From a virus, in the IMG/VR virus record IMGVR_UViG_3300032820_000003, positions 1 to 64,000 of that record: a stretch of 64,000 nt of DNA; one strand, written 5' to 3'. Below the pieces are notes generated by a model. The model had not been told where the DNA came from. It did not search any database and saw nothing but the letters and a program-made list of their open reading frames with translations. A program made the translations under genes and the position numbers. Of this stretch, positions 23,613-31,565 are shown piece after piece. How positions within the stretch are numbered: position 1 is the stretch's first letter; each line of letters opens with the position of its first letter.

Positions 23613-24010
23613 GGTAGGTCATCTCCTTCTTCTATTTGTGCATCACTATATGTATCAGCATTGTAATCTGTTATAGCTACGGCTTCTCGTTCTAATGGAA
23701 GCTGAGTGCTATAGCATTTATCGTAGGCATCTTTAACTTCATTCATAGTAATAGGAGTTTCAATAGGTTCGCTACCTAGAGTCTTAAACTCTACACTAGC
23801 TAGTTTCCTAATGGCTTTACTAGTCTCCCATACAGTTTCTACTAGTTCTTTGGCTTCTTTTAAACCAATCCCAAACTCTGCTCTAACATGTTTAATAGTA
23901 TTAATCTTGTTGACCATAGCTACATCATGATCTTCTATAAAGCTGTATATCTCAGCAGAAGTTATCTGTGGGTAGGTTATAGTTACTTCTCTAGTCTCTT
24001 GAATAATCAT
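23606..24010 (-). CDS. Ribosomal L7/L12 C-terminal-like domain protein
   Basis: A 134-residue protein from MIIQETREVTI, chosen for AAGGAG. Residues about 36-60, KINTIKHVRAEFGIGLKEAK then ELVE, match the helix signature of the L7/L12 C-terminal domain, which binds translation GTPases. The acidic C-terminus contains EEGDDLPW. A translation-related role is inferred from the motif only. Confidence 0.55.
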   Translation of the reverse strand: MIIQETREVTITYPQITSAEIYSFIEDHDVAMVNKINTIKHVRAEFGIGLKEAKELVETVWETSKAIRKLASVEFKTLGSEPIETPITMNEVKDAYDKCYSTQLPLEREAVAITDYNADTYSDAQIEEGDDLPW

Positions 24011-24011
24011 T

Positions 24012-24212
24012 CTAATTCTCTCCTTGTACTGTTGAATATTTGCTCTCCGAATCAATTGCTGACAGTATAGCATCCGTAAACTGGTCTTTGCAAGTCCTGT
24101 CCGAACAACAATAAACTAAATCATTACCTAGTTTTATTGTGGTTACTGTTGTCCAGTTACAGACTACACACTTACCAAACTTATTACTAACCATACTTGT
24201 ACCATTTCTCAT
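24012..24212 (-). CDS. Zinc-binding small protein
   Basis: A 66-residue protein from MRNGTSMVSN, where AGGAG is six bases away; the ATG at 24218 is too close. CVVC and CCSDRTC give a four-Cys ribbon of the kind used in small DNA- or RNA-binding proteins. Confidence 0.6.
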   Translation of the reverse strand: MRNGTSMVSNKFGKCVVCNWTTVTTIKLGNDLVYCCSDRTCKDQFTDAILSAIDSESKYSTVQGEN

Positions 24213-24255
24213 ATGCATCTCCTATATGAATGTGGGTTTTGCTCGACTCAAGTGA

Positions 24256-24285
24256 ATCTTAGCACAGTCTGAAAACTGCTGTCAA
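24256..24285 (-). promoter_or_regulatory. TTGACA-N18-TAAGAT promoter
   Basis: -35 at 24280-24285, -10 at 24256-24261, downstream GAGTCGAGCAAAACCC. Confidence 0.65.
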
Positions 24286-24289
24286 CCCC

Positions 24290-24487
24290 TTAGTTATATG
24301 CTTCATACTCCTTATGGTGAATCTTCCAGTAAGCTGTTAACTTTTTACAGGCATCATTATAATCTTGTATCTCCTGTACTATTGTGCTTGGTAATGTAAC
24401 CACCTCACAGTCAGGATTTACGCAGACATAGAAACCATCCTCAAAGTCTAGTATCCCACTACACATACATATAGCTTCAGTAGTCAT
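24290..24487 (-). CDS. Zinc-ribbon-like small protein
   Basis: A 65-residue protein with CMCSGILDFEDGFYVCVNPDC near the N-terminus, fitting a four-Cys ribbon, then a helical tail. It overlaps the stop of the upstream gene by one base. Confidence 0.6.
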   Translation of the reverse strand: MTTEAICMCSGILDFEDGFYVCVNPDCEVVTLPSTIVQEIQDYNDACKKLTAYWKIHHKEYEAYN

Positions 24488-25131
24488 TATAGATACCCTG
24501 CCATCTCTACACCTTCTTCCCTATAGAACCAACTAATAGTAAGGTCAGGAAACTTGTCTACTAAGAAAGCATGAATACCTTCAGGTGGACACCATGCAGT
24601 ATCAAAATCATATCTTAAATAGTCATCGTCATCTTCCAACCAAACATCACTAACATCCCATTTAGTTCCCCAATTTTCATATGACCAATCATACCAGTTA
24701 TTAAATCCAAATGTATTTATAAGATAGTCTGAATATTCTCTAGTCATAGCTTGTGATATAATTTGTTTTGCAAATGCACTACCAGTATCATCTTCTCTGC
24801 TTTTAATATATTCATCTAGTTCTTCCTGTGTCTCATAGATTCTAGCAGGAGAAGTTGTATGTTCTAACTCTTTAGGCATAGGTAATATAGAACGGAAGCT
24901 AAACTCGCTCCGCTTTTTATCGCAAGTGTCTAGGAATTCCTCTTCCCCACAATAGTCGGGATTAGATTTATATTCTCCCCAAGGTGGTTCTGTAGCATCT
25001 TTATTGACTACCCATATCTCTTGTCTACCACACTTGTCATGATACCATTCACCATAACAATACTCTTTAAATTCTTTTAGCTTATCTTCATCACCAAATA
25101 CGGTAACTTCATTCTGACACCAGTTCGGCAT
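24487..25131 (-). CDS. DUF1281/YubB ferredoxin-like family protein
   Basis: A 214-residue protein starting MPNWCQNEVTVFGDEDKL, the hallmark MPNWCxNxxxVxG start of the YubB/DUF1281 family found on phages and plasmids. It has the FxSILPMPKEL segment near residue 83 and a C-terminal aromatic-rich part. The family's function is unknown. The family assignment is strong. Confidence 0.75.
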   Translation of the reverse strand: MPNWCQNEVTVFGDEDKLKEFKEYCYGEWYHDKCGRQEIWVVNKDATEPPWGEYKSNPDYCGEEEFLDTCDKKRSEFSFRSILPMPKELEHTTSPARIYETQEELDEYIKSREDDTGSAFAKQIISQAMTREYSDYLINTFGFNNWYDWSYENWGTKWDVSDVWLEDDDDYLRYDFDTAWCPPEGIHAFLVDKFPDLTISWFYREEGVEMAGYL

Positions 25132-25363
25132 TACTATCCTCCTTTAATCCAAAGGGATCATCTAGATCAATGAACCCATCTACTATGTCTTGACTATATA
25201 TTTGTATTACTATTCTATAACATTTTATGTGAACGAACCTTTCGATTGGATCACCGTCTCTACAATCTATCCAGTCTTTCTCTATTAAGACAGTCTGTAA
25301 ACCATAGGCTTCGCCCTCTCCTATTGTTTCATTACACATATCACATATTAAATTAATAGACAT
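25109..25363 (-). CDS. Zinc-finger-like small protein
   Basis: An 84-residue protein with CDMC at residue 7, DCRDGD near 34 and HIKCY near 46, so C-x2-C with later H/C ligands. GGAGAAGAG precedes the ATG; it overlaps the next gene by 23 bases. Confidence 0.6.
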   Translation of the reverse strand: MSINLICDMCNETIGEGEAYGLQTVLIEKDWIDCRDGDPIERFVHIKCYRIVIQIYSQDIVDGFIDLDDPFGLKEDSNAELVSE

Positions 25364-25684
25364 TTACTCTTCTCCATACTCCCCCAATCCTTGGGGAAAA
25401 CTATACTCTTCTTCTTTAGTAGTGGCATTAACATACTGCTCTCTACTAACCACTTCGTAATCGGTAAACTCCCAATCTTCGTGAACAGAGTCTACACCAT
25501 AATCCCATGTCAGGTCAAATAGATCAAAGTCAGAGTTTTGAACTTTCTCTATTGAACCGTCCATATACATTTCATATCCTTTAGGGTTTCCTTCTTCATC
25601 AAATATATGTGGGAAATTTTCACTATCTATATAACTGTAGTAGGTTGCCAAACTAGTGGCTCTAACCCTATAATACTTTCCCAT
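25364..25684 (-). CDS. Hypothetical acidic protein
   Basis: A 106-residue protein, rich in Tyr, Asp and Glu, with no Cys. AGGATTAAT precedes the ATG; it is one base from its neighbour. No family recognised. Confidence 0.6.
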   Translation of the reverse strand: MGKYYRVRATSLATYYSYIDSENFPHIFDEEGNPKGYEMYMDGSIEKVQNSDFDLFDLTWDYGVDSVHEDWEFTDYEVVSREQYVNATTKEEEYSFPQGLGEYGEE

Positions 25685-25685
25685 A

Positions 25686-25898
25686 TTAATCCTCCAATAA
25701 ATCTAACATGGCATCCATGTCTTCTTCCCTCTCAGTTTCTCGTAACCAAGAAAAGGCATGATCTTCCATAGATTCTTCAAAGTCTTGTTTTAATGCTTCT
25801 TGTGAATAATCACCGTTAATTAAATCTGTGATTATTTCTACCCATTCACTTTCACTAGTAATCCATTCAGCTACTAGTTCATGTGTTGCCTGTACCAT
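25686..25898 (-). CDS. Hypothetical small acidic helical protein
   Basis: A 70-residue, strongly acidic helical protein ending EEDMDAMLDLLED. AAAGGAG precedes the ATG. No family recognised. Confidence 0.6.
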   Translation of the reverse strand: MVQATHELVAEWITSESEWVEIITDLINGDYSQEALKQDFEESMEDHAFSWLRETEREEDMDAMLDLLED

Positions 25899-25909
25899 AC
25901 TATTCTCCT

Positions 25910-26110
25910 TTATCCGAATATCTTTGTTTTAGGTGTATTCATTTCTAGAAACTCTCCCCATTGTCTTGCGAAAGTCTCAGGGTTGTGTCTCCAATATTCT
26001 TTCATACCATCTATAGCTACTTCTTTAAAAGAATCAGGAAGTCCCTCAGATGCTTGGATTTCATGATCTATAAAGTAATTAGCTAATATTGTCATTGCTT
26101 CATCAGTCAT
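25910..26110 (-). CDS. Hypothetical small helical protein
   Basis: A 66-residue helical protein with EYWRHNPETFARQWGEFL near residue 38. It overlaps the 49-residue gene upstream by 8 bases. No family recognised. Confidence 0.6.
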   Translation of the reverse strand: MTDEAMTILANYFIDHEIQASEGLPDSFKEVAIDGMKEYWRHNPETFARQWGEFLEMNTPKTKIFG

Positions 26111-26252
26111 TTATAACCTCTTTCTTTACATTTATAATCGCTTCTATAACTTGTCTTAATTTATACATCCTACTTTCTAAATGTTTAATGTTCTGTTCAA
26201 TAGATTCTAATTCTTCGATTACTTCTAAGATTTCATCTTCAACAGTTTTCAT
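26103..26252 (-). CDS. 49-aa coiled-coil protein
   Basis: ATG at 26252 behind GGAGG. Nearly all heptad-type helix (VIEELESIEQNIKHLESRMY). It is the first gene after the promoter at 26265-26294 and heads the 26252-23606 run. Confidence 0.55.
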   Translation of the reverse strand: MKTVEDEILEVIEELESIEQNIKHLESRMYKLRQVIEAIINVKKEVIND

Positions 26253-26264
26253 TCGTCCTCCGTT

Positions 26265-26294
26265 ATTATATGACAGTCGTTAAAGAACTGTCAA
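26265..26294 (-). promoter_or_regulatory. TTGACA-N18-TATAAT promoter
   Basis: -35 at 26289-26294, perfect -10 at 26265-26270, 18-base spacer, but no downstream TCGA box; the ribosome-binding site follows at once. Confidence 0.65.
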
Positions 26295-26296
26295 GG

Positions 26297-26620
26297 TTAG
26301 TTGAGATTTTTACGGTAAGGGTATCCTGATATCCAAGGTCTACTTTCACCAGTTCTAAAATTCATTTCTTCAACTGTGCCTAGTTTAAAAGGGTCTTTCT
26401 CAGATTCAATCTTTGCGTCTTTAAAAATATTATAGGCTTCTTCAGTTGCAAACATTTGAAAAAATGATGCTACTGTAGAATCAATTAACCAATCAGGTAA
26501 TCCATAAGGTAGTTGATTACGAAAGGCACGACAAGCTAGACTAAAATGATCAGGAAAAAAATCCCTTAACATCTCAATCCACTCCTCCATTTCATTTGGG
26601 TTCTCCATTTCGTATGCCAT
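26297..26620 (-). CDS. Hypothetical protein
   Basis: A 107-residue protein from MAYEMENPNEMEEW, chosen for AGGAGATATAAC. Helical, Phe-rich. Its end lies at the next promoter. No family recognised. Confidence 0.6.
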   Translation of the reverse strand: MAYEMENPNEMEEWIEMLRDFFPDHFSLACRAFRNQLPYGLPDWLIDSTVASFFQMFATEEAYNIFKDAKIESEKDPFKLGTVEEMNFRTGESRPWISGYPYRKNLN

Positions 26621-26713
26621 GTTATATCTCCTAAATAAATAAAGAGGGGACTTACAATAACTGATGTACTCAAACCTATGCATCGGTACAGTTATATGCC
26701 CGCTCTTATTTTA

Positions 26714-26723
26714 TATTATACTA
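26714..26723 (-). promoter_or_regulatory. TAGTATAATA promoter element
   Basis: Its TAG is the stop codon of the DUF932 gene. It lies about 100 bases upstream of the gene at 26620. Same class as the virion-gene elements. Confidence 0.45.
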
Positions 26724-27776
26724 TTTTACAAATGAGAAGGCAGTTTGGAAAGCCCTAGCTTTCGTCTCTGCTCTCATGCCAAATAGGGCAGTAGAAGAAT
26801 CTTTATGACCCTTCCTATAGTCTTCTGTTTCTACAACAGCTTGCCATATCGCCCAAGGAGTATTAGCTAGGTTAGAGTGTTCTTCATTAAAGATATGGAA
26901 TCTATCTCTTGCTCCATCTCTAATAGTCTTAACTCTATCCTGTCTTCGCTCCCACTCTTCTACTAAGTCTTTACGATCCAGTAAAAGATTTGTCCACACT
27001 TCTTTAGGTACATCATCAGCAGTAATCTGATTTGATATAGTTAGTCTGCGTGGCTTTGATGCATCAGGGTATGCACTTGTCAATACCTTTTCTACATCCT
27101 TCTCTTCAATTGTAACGGTAGCTAGAGAATCCATCATTGGAATAACTGTCTCTTTAGCTGATACCATTTTATTAAACAGACCCATGAACCACTCAGCATC
27201 TTTCTCAATGTTTCGTGTATGAGTAAGTCTAACATTTACTTTAGCAGATGACAGACCTGATGTCAATGTATTCTGACATACTACTCGTACTGGAGTAAAA
27301 GCCATTTGTAATGACCCCACACCTGTTCGATGATCTGTTACTAAGTAGTAGAGGTTATGGTCTTCCCCTGCTATCTTAGACTCTCCTGCATCAAGAGTCA
27401 TAAATATCTGCTCCCCATAACCTAACGCTCCTATAGTTTCTACAGGATATTGTTCGGTAATTGGGTCTAGCATTTTTGCTAGAGTCTTAGTCTGTATAGG
27501 AGTCCACTCCTTACCTACTATAGATAGTATCCGATGAATAGGATCATCGTCTACAGGTTCTCTAACAACTGCAAAGTTTCCTGTAGCTATAACATCTGTT
27601 GACCCATCCTCATTTTCTATATGAGCATAAGCAGGATGTTTATCAATAGAGAAATCTATCTTTGCTCTCTCTACTGCCTGTGTCATAGTTAGGGGTTCAT
27701 CAAAGACTTCTCCTAATCTATGCCATGCTGGTTCTCTTCTTCCTAAGAACCTATCTCCAAATATACTTGCTGGCAT
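26721..27776 (-). CDS. DUF932 phage/plasmid-like protein
   Basis: A 351-residue protein. Features are PAWHRLGEVFDEPLTMTQAV (about 17-36), the region PIHRILSIVGKEWTPIQ, FTPVRVVCQNTLTSGL (about 180) and VRLTHTRNIEKD, in the order of the DUF932/TIGR03299 family that is common on phages and plasmids, and whose role is unknown. Length is typical. AAGGAGG precedes the ATG. Confidence 0.8.
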   Translation of the reverse strand: MPASIFGDRFLGRREPAWHRLGEVFDEPLTMTQAVERAKIDFSIDKHPAYAHIENEDGSTDVIATGNFAVVREPVDDDPIHRILSIVGKEWTPIQTKTLAKMLDPITEQYPVETIGALGYGEQIFMTLDAGESKIAGEDHNLYYLVTDHRTGVGSLQMAFTPVRVVCQNTLTSGLSSAKVNVRLTHTRNIEKDAEWFMGLFNKMVSAKETVIPMMDSLATVTIEEKDVEKVLTSAYPDASKPRRLTISNQITADDVPKEVWTNLLLDRKDLVEEWERRQDRVKTIRDGARDRFHIFNEEHSNLANTPWAIWQAVVETEDYRKGHKDSSTALFGMRAETKARAFQTAFSFVK

Positions 27777-27823
27777 TAGTACCTCCTTATTTATACGGTT
27801 GCCTTCTTTTTTCGACTTGCCCC

Positions 27824-27853
27824 AAGTTTAACGCAATCATTAAACCTTGTCAA
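27824..27853 (-). promoter_or_regulatory. TTGACA promoter with weak -10
   Basis: -35 at 27848-27853; the -10 region reads GCGTTAAACTTGG. Downstream AAGTCGAAAAAAGAAGG keeps the box. It drives the DUF932 gene. Confidence 0.55.
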
Positions 27854-28037
27854 GTAACTCTTCACTCACTTGTTTTATCGCTATTGTTTCTCTTTTAATC
27901 TCTATAGTTTCAACAAGTAGTTCAACACTTACTTGTAATATATCTTTAGAGACTACGTATATTCTATAGTTAATCCAACTAATGTATATCATTAAGATGA
28001 ATGTTACAAATAGAACTACAAGAATTAAACTATCCAT
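27840..28037 (-). CDS. Small membrane/coiled-coil protein
   Basis: A 65-residue protein with an N-terminal transmembrane helix (LILVVLFVTFILMIYISWI) and a helical charged tail. AGAGG precedes the ATG. The topology resembles spanin or holin accessory proteins, but that is only topology. Confidence 0.6.
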   Translation of the reverse strand: MDSLILVVLFVTFILMIYISWINYRIYVVSKDILQVSVELLVETIEIKRETIAIKQVSEELLDKV

Positions 28038-28230
28038 ATATATCTATTAACCTCTTCGGCTGTTGATGTTGATCAGGATCAATTAAATGTAAACTAATAT
28101 GTAAGTAATCATCTTCTATATCCCAATTATAATCCCAAGCATCTCCTATTGCTTTTATTAAATACGTATCTAATCCATCTAAAAAAGCATCTAATTTTGG
28201 TGACTCACTATCTCTATACTTATCTTTCAT
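28030..28230 (-). CDS. Hypothetical small acidic protein
   Basis: A 66-residue acidic protein with no Cys. AGAGG precedes the ATG; it overlaps the next gene by 8 bases. No family recognised. Confidence 0.6.
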   Translation of the reverse strand: MKDKYRDSESPKLDAFLDGLDTYLIKAIGDAWDYNWDIEDDYLHISLHLIDPDQHQQPKRLIDIYG

Positions 28231-28231
28231 A

Positions 28232-28564
28232 CTAAACCTCTAAATTTACTAACTGAAGTTGAACTCCATGTTCTTCTATTGTTTCATATAATTTTTGTTC
28301 TATGGGATTTAAATCGTCCCATGTAATAAATTCTAAGTCTTGTGACAGCACAAAGATATTTTTACCGTAGGCATTAATAGCTGATACATTAAAATCTGAA
28401 TCATGTTCATAGTCAGGAAATTCATCCACAGCTTGTTCTAATATTAGTAGTGGGAAATGTGAAACATCTAACCATCCTATATCTGACCACACTCCATAAT
28501 ATTCATCTAATTCTTCATGCACAAGAGATCGAGCAAATGTTCTACTTTGTAAGGATTGCTTCAT
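28232..28564 (-). CDS. Hypothetical protein
   Basis: A 110-residue protein, acidic and aromatic, with DYEHDSDFNVSAINAYGKNI in the middle. GGAGGAAG precedes the ATG; it overlaps the upstream gene by 23 bases. No family recognised. Confidence 0.6.
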   Translation of the reverse strand: MKQSLQSRTFARSLVHEELDEYYGVWSDIGWLDVSHFPLLILEQAVDEFPDYEHDSDFNVSAINAYGKNIFVLSQDLEFITWDDLNPIEQKLYETIEEHGVQLQLVNLEV

Positions 28565-29012
28565 TCTCTTCCTCCTTTAGAGTACCATCTTCAAACTCCT
28601 TTATCTCTGAGTTAATTATAAATCTTGCTTGGTCTTCTACTGACTCCCCAACCTTCCGTAAAAACTTTACATTAGAAAGGGCAGTTACATTTGTTGATAA
28701 ACCAATGTGTAAAAAGATTTCTTTTAAAGATGGATTACGATCTTTTAATACTTTACCATCGTCAGTTTTCCCACCTGTTAGAAAACATATCCCTGCCTGT
28801 TCTAACATTTTATATCTACGATGGACATCTCTATAATTCTTTTTAGTAATCCTGCTAACTCCGATAGACATACTTCCCCAAATTAATACATCTGTAATAG
28901 GGTTAAGCCTAACTCGGTCAGGATGAACGATACCTTTTTCATCTATGGTATCAGGAATAAAACATAATTGTTTAAAATCTTCAATATTGGATACGTCCCA
29001 ATTTAACGACAT
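28542..29012 (-). CDS. Hypothetical protein
   Basis: A 156-residue protein. A central part with MSIGVSRITKKNYRDVHRRY (about 48-67) and YKMLEQAGICFL resembles a winged-helix pattern, so a DNA-binding role is possible. AAAGGAGG and a strong promoter lie upstream. Confidence 0.6.
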   Translation of the reverse strand: MSLNWDVSNIEDFKQLCFIPDTIDEKGIVHPDRVRLNPITDVLIWGSMSIGVSRITKKNYRDVHRRYKMLEQAGICFLTGGKTDDGKVLKDRNPSLKEIFLHIGLSTNVTALSNVKFLRKVGESVEDQARFIINSEIKEFEDGTLKEEENEAILTK

Positions 29013-29041
29013 AATATCCTCCTTTTCTTTTCTGTGCGTTA

Positions 29042-29071
29042 ATTATAACACAGTCTTAAACTTAGTGTCAA
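29042..29071 (-). promoter_or_regulatory. TTGACA-N18-TATAAT promoter
   Basis: -35 at 29066-29071, -10 at 29042-29047, with GACTGTGT before the -10. The downstream box is reduced to CAGAAAAGAAAAGG. Confidence 0.65.
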
Positions 29072-29109
29072 GGGTAAAAAATATCCCCCTAGGAAGGGGG
29101 TATGAATTT

Positions 29110-29553
29110 TTAGAGTTCTGTATTTAAACCCTGTAATAATTTCTCAGCTATACTATCATTCATTGTTTGTGTATATGAGGATTCATGTAGACACTTAGCT
29201 ATCTTTCTTTTTAAATTATAACCTACTGGCTCTTCTCCAATTTTAACATATGATTGAGCCACTTCTCTCATTGCCAATAAATCACTTGTACTAAATTTTA
29301 CTTCAGCTTCTTTACCTTCATTTTTAGGATCGGTTGTAAATAATACAGCATGTCCAATTCTTTCTATAAAATCATATGGAACTGCGATCCCGGCTGAAGG
29401 ACTAACTCCTCTCATAGTAAGAGGGGGTTTACCTTCCCCGTCCATGTCGATCATTATACTGCAACTGTCGTCTAAGTACAATGCTTCATTTCGGGTTAAG
29501 TAAAGCGTATGATAACTTTCATTCTCTATAAGATCAAGAAATTCATCTTCCAT
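29110..29553 (-). CDS. Hypothetical protein
   Basis: A 147-residue protein from the ATG at 29553 behind GGAGG; its start overlaps the TGA of the 45-residue gene (TGATG). The first half is beta-like, the C-terminal half helical. No family recognised. Confidence 0.65.
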   Translation of the reverse strand: MEDEFLDLIENESYHTLYLTRNEALYLDDSCSIMIDMDGEGKPPLTMRGVSPSAGIAVPYDFIERIGHAVLFTTDPKNEGKEAEVKFSTSDLLAMREVAQSYVKIGEEPVGYNLKRKIAKCLHESSYTQTMNDSIAEKLLQGLNTEL

Positions 29554-29690
29554 CAATTCACCTCCGTAATAACAATATCACATATAGCACATCTTAAAGT
29601 ATCAAAGTTTTTATTCTCCCACACTTCAACGACTGTAGCTTTATGTGTCTTCTTTAATTTACAATAAAGTCTTCTTAAACATTTTCCCAT
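29553..29690 (-). CDS. 45-aa CxxC protein
   Basis: ATG at 29690 after CAGGAAGAG. Cys at residues 4 and 10 and the pair CAIC near 35 suggest a zinc ribbon; the first half is basic. It overlaps both neighbours, so it is translationally coupled. Confidence 0.5.
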   Translation of the reverse strand: MGKCLRRLYCKLKKTHKATVVEVWENKNFDTLRCAICDIVITEVN

Positions 29691-29839
29691 TCTAACTCTT
29701 CCTGTATTCTTCGTTTCTTTTTATACTCAGCGTTACGTTTTTTATGTGTAGACTCTTTTGATTTTTCTTTAAAGGGTCTATCGTAACTCCTGTCTTTTCT
29801 TCTCTTACTTGTTTTGCGATCTCGTGTTACCCACTTCAT
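29675..29839 (-). CDS. 54-aa very basic protein
   Basis: Start at 29839 (MKWVTRDRKTSKRR) because it forms an ATGA overlap with the upstream stop. About half the residues are Lys, Arg or Glu. Probably nucleic-acid-binding by charge. Confidence 0.55.
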   Translation of the reverse strand: MKWVTRDRKTSKRRKDRSYDRPFKEKSKESTHKKRNAEYKKKRRIQEELEWENV

Positions 29840-30069
29840 CTTCGTTTTATAATTTCCTCCCATACTAAATGTGCTGTTACTTGAGTACCATCTTCAATTG
29901 GTTTATGACTTTTACAGTTAGTCCATGTCATTTGTTTAACATAACCCTCTTCTAAAAGGGACTTTAAGTGATTAATAAATCGGTATGAATCTGCTTCGTT
30001 ACGACTAGCCACATCGCATTTAATGCAATAGCTTATGCTAATCGCCTTATTCGGTTTCTCCGTAGTCAT
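29836..30069 (-). CDS. Hypothetical protein with CxxC
   Basis: A 77-residue protein from MTTEKPNKA, chosen for GGAGG. CIKCD near residue 15 and a later CKSHK could bind zinc. Function unknown. Confidence 0.6.
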   Translation of the reverse strand: MTTEKPNKAISISYCIKCDVASRNEADSYRFINHLKSLLEEGYVKQMTWTNCKSHKPIEDGTQVTAHLVWEEIIKRR

Positions 30070-30235
30070 TAAAAACCTCCGCTCCTTTATTATACTCGAT
30101 TCGTTCAACAATTTCAAGTATCTTTAAGAGCATGTCATAAGTTTCTCTATGCTGTTCTCTAACTAAATTTTCTATAAACTCACTTCGTTGCTGAAACTGT
30201 TCAGCATATAGCATCATTTGTTCGGTAACACTCAT
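30047..30235 (-). CDS. Small helical protein
   Basis: A 62-residue, coiled-coil-like, Gln/Glu-rich protein. It overlaps the next gene by 23 bases and begins at the last base of the upstream stop. No family recognised. Confidence 0.6.
   Translation of the reverse strand: MSVTEQMMLYAEQFQQRSEFIENLVREQHRETYDMLLKILEIVERIEYNKGAEVFNDYGETE
30088..30097 (-). promoter_or_regulatory. GAGTATAATA promoter-like element
   Basis: The minus strand reads ATCGAGTATAATAAAGGAGCGG, inside the 62-residue gene and ahead of the 77-residue gene. A weaker match to the TAGTATAATA class. Confidence 0.35.
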
Positions 30236-30615
30236 TATACTTTCCCCCTATGTACTTTGCGTCTAACGTAAGATCGTTTCTCAGGTCTATCAGGATCATA
30301 CCACATCGGCTGTGGGCCTCCTAGGAATTGTAAGAGATTCTTTATATGTCCGTATGTACCTTTATATACCCCTGTAGATTTGTTTAATCTCGACACCCAA
30401 CCACCTGACCCAACAAGCCAAGTCTCTTCAGTCTGGTTATCTTCTACAGATATAGTGTGTAATAGAAAAGATTTATTTCTTCTTAGGAAACTCTTAATCC
30501 TTTTCTGTACACCTTTAGTTCTTTTATATTTTGGATTGTATTTTAATTCAGGTCGGGGAGGGCGATGTGTTTCAATCCACTCCTCCCAAGCCGACCATTT
30601 ATTTTCTGCGGTCAT
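30235..30615 (-). CDS. Hypothetical basic protein
   Basis: A 126-residue basic, Trp-rich protein with KGVQKRIKSFLRRNKSFLLH (about 34-53) and GSGGWVSRLNKSTGVYKGTY. It could bind nucleic acid. No family recognised. Confidence 0.6.
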   Translation of the reverse strand: MTAENKWSAWEEWIETHRPPRPELKYNPKYKRTKGVQKRIKSFLRRNKSFLLHTISVEDNQTEETWLVGSGGWVSRLNKSTGVYKGTYGHIKNLLQFLGGPQPMWYDPDRPEKRSYVRRKVHRGKV

Positions 30616-30624
30616 TATTATCCT

Positions 30625-30813
30625 CTATCTAGGATTATCTGTACCTCTTGCAATACGCTTGAGGTCTTCTTTACCGATCTTTATATCGTTTAGTAATTGC
30701 TTACCATTACGATCTATTACTTGTAACCAATAGGAGTGTTCAAATCCTCCACTTCGATTATCAATAAATTGGATCGTATAGCCACCTAGACCGCCACTAA
30801 CTTCAAATTTCAT
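30625..30813 (-). CDS. Hypothetical small protein
   Basis: A 62-residue beta-rich protein with a basic end (KIGKEDLKRIARG). TTAGGAGG precedes the ATG. No family recognised. Confidence 0.6.
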   Translation of the reverse strand: MKFEVSGGLGGYTIQFIDNRSGGFEHSYWLQVIDRNGKQLLNDIKIGKEDLKRIARGTDNPR

Positions 30814-30814
30814 A

Positions 30815-30901
30815 TTAGCCTCCTAATACTAAATAAATAAATGTAACCCATACCCCCGAACAAATACCGACATTCGTTGTCATTAAAACTCGGTTAACCA
30901 T
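30815..30901 (-). CDS. 28-aa membrane peptide
   Basis: ATG at 30901 behind a strong AAAGGAGG; TAA at 30815. One hydrophobic segment (GVWVTFIYLVLGG). It overlaps the upstream gene by 8 bases. Confidence 0.5.
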   Translation of the reverse strand: MVNRVLMTTNVGICSGVWVTFIYLVLGG

Positions 30902-31112
30902 TTTGTACCTCCTTTAACTTTGCTTCTAGTTCTTTAATCTCTACTCTAAGTAAGCCATTTAAATGTTTATGTTCATTATTGATGAAATTTAATTCTTTAA
31001 GTCTCATCCTTAATTTCCTATTTTCAAACTTATAAGTAGCGAGTTTAGAACTTATCTCTGTAAACTTTTCTAAGTTCTGTTCTCGCTGTTCATATAACCA
31101 AACAGGATTCAT
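30894..31112 (-). CDS. Small coiled-coil protein
   Basis: About 72 residues from the ATG at 31112; a TTG at 31139 is an alternative and neither has a good ribosome-binding site. Long charged helix with heptads to the C-terminus. Function unknown. Confidence 0.55.
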   Translation of the reverse strand: MNPVWLYEQREQNLEKFTEISSKLATYKFENRKLRMRLKELNFINNEHKHLNGLLRVEIKELEAKLKEVQNG

Positions 31113-31125
31113 ACAATCATGATTA

Positions 31126-31407
31126 TTATTCAATAACAATGTACGTCTCTCCGTTTGCTCTCAGTCTAGTAATACCATCTATGCTAACCATACGGTAGCC
31201 TTTAGCGATCATATCATATACTGGTAATAGGTCTTTCTCTTTTGCATTATACTTTAAACCTTCGCCAGTAATGTATTTAGAAACTCCTACACGAGCCGTC
31301 ATATTTCTCAACTCGCCAGTAGTTCTTTTCTTAAACTCTACGTTAAAGAATTGACCATTGGTATTACTAACTATCTCTCTTACTTTATCTCTTGTTATAG
31401 TTTGCAT
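31126..31407 (-). CDS. SH3-like (DUF2693-type) phage protein
   Basis: A 93-residue protein. The pattern FFNVEFKKRTTGELRNMTAR, then GVSKYITGEGLKYNAKEKDL and VYDMIAKGYRMVSIDGI, matches the small SH3-barrel phage family (DUF2693). Family function unknown. AAAGGAGAG precedes the ATG. Confidence 0.65.
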   Translation of the reverse strand: MQTITRDKVREIVSNTNGQFFNVEFKKRTTGELRNMTARVGVSKYITGEGLKYNAKEKDLLPVYDMIAKGYRMVSIDGITRLRANGETYIVIE

Positions 31408-31427
31408 ATTCTCTCCTTTACTTTTTC

Positions 31428-31565
31428 TTAATTAGTTGGTATCGGTTCACCACTTATAATAGCTATAAGACTACCTAGTATTATAAATGTAATGAATGCA
31501 CCGAGTGGATTCGTTATAAATATATCCGTGTACCTCCTTCGTTCATATTGCCAATCATAAGTCAT
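31428..31565 (-). CDS. 45-aa membrane protein
   Basis: ATG at 31565 overlapping the region of the upstream stop. Basic N-terminus (MTYDWQYERRRY), one transmembrane helix (AFITFIILGSLIAII), short tail. Function unknown. Confidence 0.5.
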   Translation of the reverse strand: MTYDWQYERRRYTDIFITNPLGAFITFIILGSLIAIISGEPIPTN

